NCBI GenBank assembly: GCA_964526035.1
Contig: CAZGKE010000015.1
Coordinates: forward strand, 1 to 39,142
Direction: 5' to 3'
Origin: DAOMOD01 sp964526035
Lineage (GTDB): Bacteria > Pseudomonadota > Gammaproteobacteria > Xanthomonadales > BPKI01
Length of the DNA: 39,142 nucleotides
Shown: positions 1-7,059 of the stretch, piece by piece
Layout of the letters: the number at the start of each line of letters is the position of its first letter
Position numbering within the stretch: the stretch's first letter is position 1
Notes under the pieces: model-generated
Seen by the model: only the letters and a program-made list of their open reading frames with translations
The model's database searches: none
Told to the model about the DNA's origin: nothing
Made by a program: the position numbers and the translations under genes

Positions 1-20
1 TCGGCTTCAGGTAGGACCGG

Positions 21-46
21 CCCTTCGACGGAGCTCAGGACAGGCT
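21..46. repeat. Short REP-like element (CCTTCGAC...GCTCAGGAC type)
   Basis: The stretch reads CCCTTCGACGGAGCTCAGGA followed by CAGGCT. It resembles the widespread CCTTCGACAAGCTCAGGACAGGC intergenic element found in many proteobacterial genomes, here with a GG change in the centre. Only one copy is visible in the window. The remainder of 1-224 holds no gene I can support. Confidence 0.45.
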
Positions 47-224
47 ACTGCCGCGATAAACGTTTCAAATGGACCGCTGATCGCGGCTTTCGCCACTTTT
101 GCCGGGCATGGCATACCATTCGCAACCGGGACGATTTCTCCAAGGGCAAGCGCGGGAGGCGTTGCGTGCTTCCTGAGGTTGCTGTCTTCACGGGCGGAGT
201 TGCAGCCCAACATGGGTACGTCTG

Positions 225-770
225 GTGACTGAGACGAATTTGAAGATCCTCTGCCAGGCGAAACTGCTGCGCCCGGCGACGCCTGCGAACGCCGCATGGA
301 CATTTCTCGTTCTGCCGGCGAAGGCCAGCGCAAAGCTTCCCCGCCGAGGCCAGACGACTGTGCAGGGCACGCTCAACGGTGCACCGTTTCAAGCCACGCT
401 CGAGCCGGACGGGCAGGGCAGCCATTGGCTCAAGGTGAGCAGCAAGCTGCGGGAGTCCGCGGGCGTGGACGCGGGCGACAGGGTCGATCTGGAGTTCGCG
501 CCGGTCGAACGCGAGCCGCAACCGAGGGTGCCGGCGGACCTGCGCACTGCGCTGGCCAGCGAACCCGCGGCGCAGGCGACCTGGGACGGGATCACGGCCA
601 TCGCGCGCAGGGACTGGATCCATTGGATCACTTCGGCCAAGCGGCCGGAAACTCGCGTGCGGCGAATCGCCAATGCCTGCGACATGCTTGCCTCCGGAAA
701 GCGACGCGTCTGCTGCTTCGATCGGTCCGGCCAGTTCAGCAAGAGCCTCGGCGCGCCCGAGGCGGCATAG
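225..770 (+). CDS. YdeI/OmpD-associated family protein with DUF1905 domain
   Basis: A 181-residue cytoplasmic protein. Residues about 20-95 look like the DUF1905 beta-barrel domain (WTFLVLPAKASAKLP, then a basic turn, then HWLKVSSKLRE and a GDRVDLEF strand). The C-terminal third (RDWIHWITSAKRPETRVRRI followed by NACDMLASGKR) is the usual YdeI/OmpD-associated tail. The family is linked to bacteriocin tolerance in older literature, but its biochemical role is not established. The start is GTG at 225; the ATG at 212 is out of frame. It stands alone, tail to tail with the crotonase on the other strand. Confidence 0.8.
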   Translation: MTETNLKILCQAKLLRPATPANAAWTFLVLPAKASAKLPRRGQTTVQGTLNGAPFQATLEPDGQGSHWLKVSSKLRESAGVDAGDRVDLEFAPVEREPQPRVPADLRTALASEPAAQATWDGITAIARRDWIHWITSAKRPETRVRRIANACDMLASGKRRVCCFDRSGQFSKSLGAPEAA

Positions 771-810
771 CGCGCGAGTTCGCGGAATCGCCCGCGAGGT
801 CAGACTCCGC

Positions 811-1593
811 TCAGTTGCCCTTGAACTCGGGCTTGCGCTTCTCCAGGAAGGCCGCGGTGCCCTCGCGCATGTCGCTGCTGGCGGCGCAGACGGCGAAGGC
901 CTGAGTCTCGTAGTCGAGCGCGACGTCGAGCGCCGCCTCGCTGCCGATGGTGATGGCTTCCAGGATGCCGCGCATGGCCTGCGGGGCCGACGCAGCGAGC
1001 TGCTCGGCGAGCGCTGCGACTTCGCCCTCCAGCGCATCGTCATCGACCACGCGGTTGAGAATGCCGAGCTGGAAGGCGCGCTCGGCGTCGATCGGCTTGC
1101 CGAGCAGGCACAGTTCCAGGGCCGCGGCGCGCCCGGTCAGGCGCAGCAGGCGCTGCGTGCCGCCGAATCCCGGCAGCACGCCGAGGTTGATTTCGGGCTG
1201 GCCGACTCGTGCACGCCGGCCGGCGATGCGCAGGTGGCAGGCCATCGCCAGCTCCAGTCCGCCGCCAAGCGCGAAGCCCTGGATGCGTGCAATGACCGGT
1301 TTCCCCAGGGTCTCCACGCGACGCATCATGCGCTGGCCGTGGCGCGAGAAATCGCGCGCCTGCAGCGGCGTGCAGGCGGCCAATTCGGCGATATCGGCGC
1401 CGGCTACGAAGGCCTTGTCGCCGGATCCGGTCAGGATCACCACGCGCACGTCGTCCTCGGCCTGCGCCTGCGCGAAGGCCAGGTCCAGCTCGGAAATGGT
1501 CTCGCGGTTCAGCGCGTTGAGCTTGTCCGGGCGGTTGATGGTGACGGTGCGGATCGGGCCGCGGTTGTCGATCAGCAGGTTTCTGTAGGCCAT
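811..1593 (-). CDS. Enoyl-CoA hydratase (crotonase family)
   Basis: A 260-residue crotonase-fold protein that should hydrate 2-enoyl-CoA thioesters in fatty acid or branched-chain acyl-CoA breakdown. Both catalytic glutamates expected of a true hydratase are present with the normal 20-residue spacing: E114 in GGGLELAMACHLRI and E134 in GQPEINLGVLPGFGGTQRL. The oxyanion-hole segment KAFVAGADI is at residues 60-68. I chose the ATG at 1593 (MAYRNLLIDNRG) because family members begin just before the first beta-strand; an in-frame ATG lies at 1677 but its extension is not family-like. It is transcribed away from the FKBP gene. The exact acyl substrate cannot be read from sequence. Confidence 0.88.
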   Translation of the reverse strand: MAYRNLLIDNRGPIRTVTINRPDKLNALNRETISELDLAFAQAQAEDDVRVVILTGSGDKAFVAGADIAELAACTPLQARDFSRHGQRMMRRVETLGKPVIARIQGFALGGGLELAMACHLRIAGRRARVGQPEINLGVLPGFGGTQRLLRLTGRAAALELCLLGKPIDAERAFQLGILNRVVDDDALEGEVAALAEQLAASAPQAMRGILEAITIGSEAALDVALDYETQAFAVCAASSDMREGTAAFLEKRKPEFKGN

Positions 1594-1789
1594 TGCAGGC
1601 AGCTTTTTCGGAAGGCTGGGCGGCATTGTAGCGGGCGTGTTGCGAAACTTTGCCCGGCCGTGCCAGTCCCATGGCAAGTGGCGGTTCAGGTGGCCGATGT
1701 TTAGAATGCCCGGTCTTGCCGATATTGCCGTCCAGCGGCCAAGCGCGTCGTCGTCAGGCGGCGCTGATAAAAATCACCGGAGGTCATCC

Positions 1790-2467
1790 ATGAAGTTGCG
1801 CATTTTCGTGGCTGCGTTCGCCCTGCTTTCGGGCGGTGCTGCAGTCGCCCAGGACGTCAGCAGCGAGCGCGGTCAGCTGAGCTACGCCATCGGCTACGAG
1901 GTCGGCCGTGATCTCGCCGAACGCGGCATGGACGTCGACATCGCCACCGTGGCGCGCGCCATCCAGGACGGGCACGGCCAGCGCAACCCGGCAGTCGCCG
2001 AAGAGACCATGCGCGAGCTGTTGACCAAGATGCAGGAGAGCATGCGCGAGGAAGCGCTGACCAGGTTCCGCAAGATGGCCGAAGAGAACAAGGCCAAGAG
2101 CGATCGTTTCCTGGCCGACAATCGCGGCAAGCGCGGCATCGTCGCGCTGCCCTCGGGCGCCCAGTACCGCATCATCGAGGAAGGCACCGGCCCACGGCCC
2201 AGCCTGACCAGCGAGGTGTCCGTGCACTATCGCGGTTCGCTGATCACCGGTCTCGAGTTCGATTCATCCTTTGCCCGCGGCGTTCCGGCCACGTTCCAGG
2301 TCGATCAGGTGCTGCAGGGCTGGCAGGAAGTGCTGCCGCTGATGCGCGTGGGCGACTACTGGCAGGTGTTCCTGCCGCCGGAGCTTGCCTACGGCGAGCG
2401 CGGCCAGCCGCCGATCGGCCCCAATGAAGCCCTGATCTTCGACATCAAGCTCGTCGAAGTGAAGTGA
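1790..2467 (+). CDS. Exported FKBP-type peptidyl-prolyl cis-trans isomerase (FkpA/Mip-like)
   Basis: A 225-residue protein that should assist folding of exported proteins by proline isomerisation. Residues 1-20 form a signal peptide (basic MKLR, a hydrophobic run, then GAAVAQ), so it is probably periplasmic. Residues 25-105 are the helical dimerisation region typical of FkpA/FklB/Mip (LSYAIGYEVGRDLAERG; long charged helix with MREEALTRFRKMAEENK). Residues about 125-225 are the FKBP domain: VHYRGSLITGLEFDSS, VLQGWQEVLPLMRVGD and the closing LAYGERG...IGPNEALIFDIKLVEVK. The start has a clear GGAGG at 1779-1783. A possible -10 (TAGAAT, 1702-1707) lies upstream without a convincing -35. Confidence 0.92.
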   Translation: MKLRIFVAAFALLSGGAAVAQDVSSERGQLSYAIGYEVGRDLAERGMDVDIATVARAIQDGHGQRNPAVAEETMRELLTKMQESMREEALTRFRKMAEENKAKSDRFLADNRGKRGIVALPSGAQYRIIEEGTGPRPSLTSEVSVHYRGSLITGLEFDSSFARGVPATFQVDQVLQGWQEVLPLMRVGDYWQVFLPPELAYGERGQPPIGPNEALIFDIKLVEVK

Positions 2468-2482
2468 GGGCAGGGTGACCTC

Positions 2483-2602
2483 ATCCCGTGCAGGCCATGG
2501 ATGGCCGCTGACACGGGATCCAGTGGCTTGTTTTCTTAAGCCACGGAACCCAGTGGCTCGTGTCTCCGAGACACGGGATCCGGCGACTTGTTTTTCCAAG
2601 AC
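2483..2602. repeat. Three 30-bp tandem hairpin repeats with an upstream palindrome
   Basis: Three imperfect 30-bp units lie head to tail at 2513-2542, 2543-2572 and 2573-2602 (consensus start ACGGRAYCC). Unit 1 contains the inverted pair GTGGCTT (2523-2529) and AAGCCAC (2538-2544); unit 2 GTGTCTC (2560-2566) and GAGACAC (2568-2574); unit 3 CTTG (2587-2590) and CAAG (2597-2600). Just upstream, ATCCCGTG (2483-2490) pairs with CACGGGAT (2512-2519). Because 30 is a multiple of three, the array stays open as a ten-residue peptide repeat, but it is unlikely to be coding. It follows the FKBP gene and may act in 3' end formation. Confidence 0.8.
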
Positions 2603-2612
2603 GCGGGCCAAC

Positions 2613-2639
2613 GTTGGGGTGCGCTGCGCTTACCCCAAC
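2613..2639. repeat. REP-like palindrome GTTGGGGT...ACCCCAAC
   Basis: A perfect 8-bp stem, GTTGGGGT (2613-2620) with ACCCCAAC (2632-2639), encloses the loop GCGCTGCGCTT. This matches a repetitive element seen dispersed in many proteobacterial genomes. It sits directly downstream of the 30-bp hairpin array and 20 bases before the next gene start. Confidence 0.7.
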
Positions 2640-2659
2640 CTACAAAAGGCCGTGGAGTC

Positions 2660-2839
2660 ATGAGTCCGATCCTCTCCCCCTGCATCGGTGTCTGCGCCCT
2701 TGGCGACGATGATCGCTGCGCGGGCTGCCTGCGCAGCGGTGGGGAAATCGCCGGATGGGTGGCGATGAGCGACGCCGAGCGTGAGTACCTGATGGACGTG
2801 GTGCTGCCGGCCCGCGAGGCGGGTCGGGTCGAAGCGTGA
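2660..2839 (+). CDS. DUF1289 small cysteine-rich protein
   Basis: A 59-residue protein beginning MSPILSPCIGVCALGDDDRC. Four cysteines (C8, C12, C20, C23) in a CxxxC...CxxC pattern are the hallmark of the DUF1289 family (YdhL/Fe-S-like small proteins) and suggest binding of zinc or an iron-sulfur cluster; the function is unknown. The following helix (DAEREYLMDVVLPAREAG) is also typical. The start is the ATG at 2660 with GGAG at 2654-2657. Its stop overlaps the start of the Nudix gene by four bases, so the two are translationally coupled, a common arrangement for DUF1289 with NudL-like genes. Confidence 0.85.
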   Translation: MSPILSPCIGVCALGDDDRCAGCLRSGGEIAGWVAMSDAEREYLMDVVLPAREAGRVEA

Positions 2840-3459
2840 GCGGATGGCTGGCTGACCTTCACCGGCGGTTGCGGCCGTTGAATTGTGCGTTCGACAGCCA
2901 GCCCTGCAACCTCGACGAGCTGGCGGACCTGCTGCCGCCGGAGCGTCCGCGGGTCCAGGCCGCCGTGCTGGTCCCGCTGGTGCGGCACCCGGGCGAAACG
3001 CGGCTGCTGCTGACGCGTCGCACCGATACGCTGGCCACGCACGCAGGACAGATTTCCTTTCCAGGTGGCCGCATTGAAACCTTCGATACCGATGCGGTCG
3101 CGGCTGCGCTTCGCGAGACCCACGAGGAGGTCGGTATCGAGCCGGCCAGGATTCATCCGCTGGGGCTGCTCGACGACTACGACACGGTCAGCGCGTTCCG
3201 TGTCTGCCCGGTGGTCGGCTTCACCGACGGTCCGCTGGATCTTGTACCCGACCCGATCGAGGTCGCCGAGGCTTTCGAGGTGCCACTGGACTTCTTCCTC
3301 GATCCGGCCAACCTGCAGCGCCACAGCCGTTTCTACGCCGGACGCGAGCGCCAGTTCCTGGTCTACGAACGCGATGGACACTTCATCTGGGGCGCGACCG
3401 CGGCGATGATCCACAACCTGGCGCGACGCCTCAATCCGGACGGACCATGGGAACCCTGA
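2836..3459 (+). CDS. NudL-type Nudix hydrolase (probable CoA pyrophosphatase)
   Basis: A 207-residue Nudix protein that probably cleaves CoA or related nucleotides to 4'-phosphopantetheine and 3',5'-ADP. The UPF0035 signature of the CoA-pyrophosphatase branch is present (LLLTRRTDTLATHAGQISFP, ending in GGR), followed by the Nudix box helix AALRETHEEVGI with its metal-binding glutamates. The C-terminal part (FEVPLDFFLDPAN...GATAAMIHNLARRL) also matches that branch. The start is GTG at 2836, inside the ATG-less overlap with the DUF1289 stop (GTGA). Its last 13 bases overlap the sulfurtransferase start. Length is usual for NudL. Confidence 0.88.
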   Translation: MSGWLADLHRRLRPLNCAFDSQPCNLDELADLLPPERPRVQAAVLVPLVRHPGETRLLLTRRTDTLATHAGQISFPGGRIETFDTDAVAAALRETHEEVGIEPARIHPLGLLDDYDTVSAFRVCPVVGFTDGPLDLVPDPIEVAEAFEVPLDFFLDPANLQRHSRFYAGRERQFLVYERDGHFIWGATAAMIHNLARRLNPDGPWEP

Positions 3460-4286
3460 TCTCTGCAGAAGAACTGCAAACACGGCTAGGCGAGCCCGGG
3501 CTGGTGATCGTCGACTGTCGTTTCGATCTCGCCGACCCGGAGGCCGGAGCGCGTGCCTACGCCGCCGCACACCTTCCCGGCGCGGTCCATGCCGATCTCG
3601 ACCGCGATCTTTCCGATCTGGGCAAGCGCGGTGCCGGCCGACATCCGCTGCCGGACGCCGCCGATTTCGTCGCCGCCACGCGGCGGCTGGGCATCTGCGG
3701 CGACAGCTTCGTGGTCGCCTACGACTCCGGCAGCGGCGCAATCGCGGCGCGGCTTTGGTGGCTGCTGCGTGCCACGGGGCACCAGACAACGGCGGTGTTG
3801 GACGGTGGCTTCGAGGGCTGGCAGCGCGAGGGCCGGCCGACCACGCACCAAACTTTGGCGCCGGCGCCCGGCGATTTCAGCGGCGAATACGACGCCAGCA
3901 TGATGGTCGACGTTGATCAGGTCGTCGCCGGCCTTGCCGACAACAGCCTGCTGCTGCTGGACGCACGGGCGGCGGAGCGTTTCAGCGGCGAGGTCGAACC
4001 GCTGGACAAGGTGGCGGGCCACGTACCCGGTGCGCTCAACCGCCCGTTCAACGACAACCTGCGCGGCGGATTCTTCCTGCCGCGCGAGGAACTGGCCGCA
4101 ACGTTCATCGCCCAGCTCGGCGATCGCAGCCCATCCGAGGTGGCCCACATGTGTGGTTCCGGCGTGACCGCCTGCCACAACCTGTTGGCGATGGAACACG
4201 CCGGCCTCGCGGGCTCGCGCCTTTACGCGCCGTCGTGGAGCGGCTGGATCAGCGATCCGTCCCGACCGACTGCGGTCGGATCCTGA
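3447..4286 (+). CDS. sseA: 3-mercaptopyruvate sulfurtransferase (two-domain rhodanese)
   Basis: A 279-residue tandem rhodanese. Residues 1-140 are the inactive N-terminal domain (VIVDCRFDLADPEAGARAY, GAVHADLDRDLSD, VVAYDSGSGAIAARLWWLLR). Residues 150-279 are the catalytic domain with the persulfide-carrying C236 in CGSGVTACHN. The CGSGVTA loop is that of mercaptopyruvate sulfurtransferases, whereas thiosulfate rhodaneses carry CRKGVT, so mercaptopyruvate is the likelier donor. It transfers sulfur to thiols or cyanide in the cytoplasm. The start lies within the 3' end of the Nudix gene, making it the last gene of a three-gene operon. It ends 10 bases before the stop of the convergent crotonase. 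Confidence 0.9.
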   Translation: MGTLISAEELQTRLGEPGLVIVDCRFDLADPEAGARAYAAAHLPGAVHADLDRDLSDLGKRGAGRHPLPDAADFVAATRRLGICGDSFVVAYDSGSGAIAARLWWLLRATGHQTTAVLDGGFEGWQREGRPTTHQTLAPAPGDFSGEYDASMMVDVDQVVAGLADNSLLLLDARAAERFSGEVEPLDKVAGHVPGALNRPFNDNLRGGFFLPREELAATFIAQLGDRSPSEVAHMCGSGVTACHNLLAMEHAGLAGSRLYAPSWSGWISDPSRPTAVGS

Positions 4287-4296
4287 GCCCTCGCGG

Positions 4297-5070
4297 TCAG
4301 CTCCTGGGGCCCTTGAGTCTCGCCACCAGCGCCTTGAGCGTCGTCTGACTTTCCTCTGAAAACCAGATGTCGAGGAACTCCTCGACGTGCGCTTTCGACT
4401 GCCCGTCAAACACGGCGGCCAGATCGGCGCGTGCCAACCGGCGTGTGCCCTCCATCGCCTGGCGCGGTGCGGCCAGATGCGCCTGGCACCAGGCCAGCGC
4501 ACGCGGCACCACGTCCTCGACGGCGGCCAGCTCGTCGACCATGCCGATGCGCTCGGCCTCTTCGCTGCTGATCATGGCGCCGGCCACCATCAGGCGTTCG
4601 GCGCGATGCGCTCCGAGCAGACGGCGCAGCGCGGCCTGGATGGCGTCGGGCACCACCAGTCCCACCTGCACTTCGTTCAAGCCGATGCGGAACGGTTTCT
4701 CGGCGCTGCTCGAGCGCGCCATCACCCGGTAATCGCAGAACAGACTGACCACCGCGCCGCCGGCCGGGCTGTGGCCGGTGATGGCCGCCACGCTGGGAAT
4801 CGGCGAGCGCGCCAGTGCCGCCATCAGCCCGGAGAAGTCGCCCCAGACCCGACTCATGGCGTCGCGGTCGAGGCCGAGCAGGGTGGGCACATCGAGTCCG
4901 GCGGAGAACATGCCTGGCTGTCCGGACAGCACCAGCGCACGCACGCCGCGCCCTGGCGCCTTGACCACCGCCTCGCGCAGCGCGGCGATCAGGTCCGGAT
5001 GGAGCGCGTTGACCGGCGGATTGGCCAGGCGCAGTTCGAGGATGTCGTCGTGGGCAATGGATTCGAGCAT
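4297..5070 (-). CDS. Delta3,Delta2-enoyl-CoA isomerase-like crotonase
   Basis: A 257-residue crotonase-fold protein. The segment HSPAGGAVVSLFCDYRVMA followed by IGLNEVQVG closely follows the mitochondrial/bacterial enoyl-CoA isomerase (ECI1/DCI) signature. The first hydratase glutamate is absent (the loop is GGAVVSLF), while E133 in GLNEVQ is kept, which is the single-acid arrangement expected for shifting a 3-enoyl to a 2-enoyl double bond. It would let unsaturated fatty acids enter beta-oxidation and complements the hydratase at 811-1593, although the two genes are not in one operon. I chose ATG at 5070 (MLESIAHDD); an in-frame ATG at 5130 adds a non-conserved leader. Confidence 0.82.
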   Translation of the reverse strand: MLESIAHDDILELRLANPPVNALHPDLIAALREAVVKAPGRGVRALVLSGQPGMFSAGLDVPTLLGLDRDAMSRVWGDFSGLMAALARSPIPSVAAITGHSPAGGAVVSLFCDYRVMARSSSAEKPFRIGLNEVQVGLVVPDAIQAALRRLLGAHRAERLMVAGAMISSEEAERIGMVDELAAVEDVVPRALAWCQAHLAAPRQAMEGTRRLARADLAAVFDGQSKAHVEEFLDIWFSEESQTTLKALVARLKGPRS

Positions 5071-5182
5071 GGTGGCGGGGGCATGGAGAAGGGTCGCCAA
5101 GGTTAACCCGATCGGCAGGGCTTCAGGCAACGATCATGCGCGGCGGCGATAATGAGGTTGTCCGAACGCTGGTAGTCCGCCG

Positions 5183-5608
5183 ATGCGCTTGCCCATCATG
5201 CTGCTTTCCTTCCTGTGCCTGGCCGCACCTTTGTCGGCGTCGCCGCTGGTGGCAGAAGACGGCTGGATCCGTGACGCGCCGCCAACGGCGAACGCCCGCG
5301 CCGGCTACCTTGTGTTGCGCAATGACGGTGATACCGCAATCAGTCTGATTGGCGCGCGCAGCGTGGCCTTCGGCGCCATCGAGGTGCACGAGAGCTTCGA
5401 GCGCGACGGCATGATGCGCATGCGTCGGCGTGCGACGGTCGAGGTGCCGGCTGGTGGCGAGACGCGACTGCAGCCCGGTGGTCTGCACCTGATGCTGTTC
5501 CGTGCGCAGCAGCCACTGCCGGGCGGAACAGTGGTCGAGATTGTTCTCGAGTTTGACGATGGCGCGGAGATCGCCGTGCCGTTCGAAGTGCTTCGCGACG
5601 CACCCTGA
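5183..5608 (+). CDS. Periplasmic copper chaperone PCu(A)C (DUF461)
   Basis: A 141-residue exported copper(I)-binding protein. Residues 1-19 form a signal peptide (MRLPIMLLSFLCLAAPLSAS). The full copper site H-x10-M-x21-H-x-M is exactly present as H69, M80, H102 and M104. The beginning of the mature protein (DGWIRDAPPTANARAGYLVL) and the PGGLHLML segment are typical. In characterised relatives the protein delivers copper to the CuA site of cytochrome c oxidase together with Sco proteins; no oxidase or Sco gene is in this window. It is monocistronic, divergent from the isomerase gene and convergent with the glycosyltransferase at 5622. The ribosome-binding site is weak. Confidence 0.9.
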   Translation: MRLPIMLLSFLCLAAPLSASPLVAEDGWIRDAPPTANARAGYLVLRNDGDTAISLIGARSVAFGAIEVHESFERDGMMRMRRRATVEVPAGGETRLQPGGLHLMLFRAQQPLPGGTVVEIVLEFDDGAEIAVPFEVLRDAP

Positions 5609-5621
5609 GCGACGCGCCGAC

Positions 5622-6365
5622 TCAGGCGCGTCGCATCACTCCTTCGAGCATGGCCAGAATCCGCGACTGCTCGGGCAAGGGTGCCGACAGTCCGCGCAAT
5701 GCGGCCGTAACGGCCGGCAGGTCTTCGGCCCGGTCGAGGTCCTGCAGGGTGTCCACCCACGCCAGATGGCCATGCCCGGCAACGCCCACCGCCAGCGCGT
5801 CGGCGGTGTCGGCCTGGCTGTAGGCGACATCGGTCCACACCGCGTCGGGCAGTGCTCTGCGACCTGCGAACAGCCAGAAGCCGCCGTCGGCGGCGCGACC
5901 GAGGACGAAGTCGCAGCGGCCGTCTGCGAGGCATCGACCAGTCTGCGCCAGCTGTTCGGGATCGAACTGCGGCGCGTCGGCGCCGATGAACAGCACCGCG
6001 GCGTGCGTGCCGATCAGCGAACGGTAGACGCGGGCGAGGCGCTCGCCGAGCGTTCCCGGGCCCTGCGCCACACGTGGAAATGCCTGCCAGCACGGGAGAT
6101 CCAGTGCTTCCGGTTCGGCGACTGCCCAGTGCGGTCGCAGCGAGGGTTCCAACGCGTGTGCGGCTGCCGCCAACGATGCCGTGGTGGTCACGCATTGCTC
6201 GTAGATGGCAGTCGCCTGCGCCTCGCCCAGCGCCGCCGCCAAGCGGGTCTTGACCGGCGAACAGCCCGGCGTCTTGACCCAGATGGCGAGGGCTAGCCCG
6301 CATTTCTCACCACCGTCCGCAGTAGGAAGAGGGTGAGAAATGCGGGCTATTTCCTGCGTCGCCAC
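5622..6365 (-). CDS. TIGR04282-family glycosyltransferase (ArsS-associated, DUF2064)
   Basis: A 247-residue protein of the rSAM/selenodomain-associated transferase 1 family (TIGR04282, DUF2064), a GT-A-like nucleotidyl/glycosyl transferase fold. Core motifs are ALAIWVKTPGCSPVKTRLAA at the N-terminus, VLFIGADAPQFDPEQL in the middle and VLGRAADGGFWLFAGRRAL after it. It is the last gene of the ArsS operon and should act on the same sugar product as its partner at 6347. Family proteins normally begin close to the AIWVKTPG segment; here about 24 residues precede it and most are encoded by an 18-bp inverted repeat (6294-6349), so the N-terminus may be recently altered. The ATG at 6365 overlaps the upstream gene by 19 bases. 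Confidence 0.85.
   Translation of the reverse strand: MATQEIARISHPLPTADGGEKCGLALAIWVKTPGCSPVKTRLAAALGEAQATAIYEQCVTTTASLAAAAHALEPSLRPHWAVAEPEALDLPCWQAFPRVAQGPGTLGERLARVYRSLIGTHAAVLFIGADAPQFDPEQLAQTGRCLADGRCDFVLGRAADGGFWLFAGRRALPDAVWTDVAYSQADTADALAVGVAGHGHLAWVDTLQDLDRAEDLPAVTAALRGLSAPLPEQSRILAMLEGVMRRA
6294..6349. repeat. Perfect 18-bp inverted repeat at a gene junction
   Basis: TAGCCCGCATTTCTCACC (6294-6311) and its exact complement GGTGAGAAATGCGGGCTA (6332-6349) flank a 20-base loop. The right arm supplies the TAG stop of the upstream glycosyltransferase (6347-6349), and the whole element lies inside the 5' end of the downstream reading frame. The arm sequence resembles a dispersed REP-like element that I know from other proteobacterial contigs. 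Confidence 0.8.
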
Positions 6366-7036
6366 TGCGACCCGGCCTGACGAACGGTGAGCAGCTGGTG
6401 ACGCAGCGTGGTGCGCAGCCAGCCGCGCTCACGATACTTGCGTGCGCTGCTGGTCAGCGTGGCGCCAACCGGGGCGGTATCGATGCCGGCGCGCCGCGCT
6501 GCCCAAACGAGAAGGTGGTCTTCACCGTAGGCGGCGTCCTCATCGAAGCCGTCGAGTCGATCGAAGGTATCGCGAGAGAGAACGAAACCCTGGTCGCCGA
6601 AGGGCAGCCCGAACCAGCGGCTGCGTCGATTGGCGCCCCAGGCGTTGAGCCGCGCCAGCCACGGACCGTCGTCGGCGTAGCGCAGGTCGAACCATCCCAG
6701 CCGCTGTTCGCCCCTGGCGATGAAGGCGGCCAGCGCCGGCAGGCAGTCGTCGTCGAGGCGCGTGTCGGCGTGCAGCAGCCACAGCCAGGGTTGATGGGTG
6801 TCGTGAATTCCGTGGTTGAGCTGGCTGGCGCGACCGCGCGGATAGTGGCCGACTTCGCAGCGCAGGTGACGCAGCGCATCGCGCAGGTCGACCGGGATAC
6901 GGGTTTCGGCACATGCGGCCAGCACGATCTCCGCGCCGGCCGGCAGGGCGGCGAGTTGTTCAAGCAGCCCGAAGTGCGCGGTCTCGTCAGCGGCCAGCGG
7001 AATCACCACGCTGAGGCGCGACAGCGGATTCGGCAT
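6347..7036 (-). CDS. TIGR04283-family arsenosugar-type glycosyltransferase (GT2)
   Basis: A 229-residue family-2 glycosyltransferase of the rSAM/selenodomain-associated transferase 2 type (TIGR04283). It starts MPNPLSRLSVVIPLAADE, has the substrate segment GRASQLNHGIHDTHQPWLWL and then the LHADTRLDDDCL metal-binding region with the HADTR variant of the DxD motif typical of this family. GLPFGDQGFVLSRDTFDRLDG and the EDHLLVWAARRAG segment follow. The C-terminus is basic (RERGWLRTTLRHQLLTVRQAG). It begins 24 bases after the ArsS stop and its TAG stop lies in the inverted repeat at 6294-6349. Together with ArsS and the TIGR04282 protein it is predicted to build an arsenic- or otherwise modified sugar, but the product is not proven for this operon. 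Confidence 0.87.
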   Translation of the reverse strand: MPNPLSRLSVVIPLAADETAHFGLLEQLAALPAGAEIVLAACAETRIPVDLRDALRHLRCEVGHYPRGRASQLNHGIHDTHQPWLWLLHADTRLDDDCLPALAAFIARGEQRLGWFDLRYADDGPWLARLNAWGANRRSRWFGLPFGDQGFVLSRDTFDRLDGFDEDAAYGEDHLLVWAARRAGIDTAPVGATLTSSARKYRERGWLRTTLRHQLLTVRQAGSQWRRRK

Positions 7037-7059
7037 CGACCCTTGCCCGATGCCCGCTC

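Noticed and set aside
7..333. 108-codon minus-strand frame at the window start
   Set aside because: Overlaps a REP-like element and the YdeI gene; composition Ser/Pro/Ala-rich with no motif.
2475..2663. 62-codon frame with a ten-residue repeat over the 30-bp array
   Set aside because: The repeat length is a multiple of three, which keeps it open on both strands by chance; structure (hairpins) explains it better than coding.
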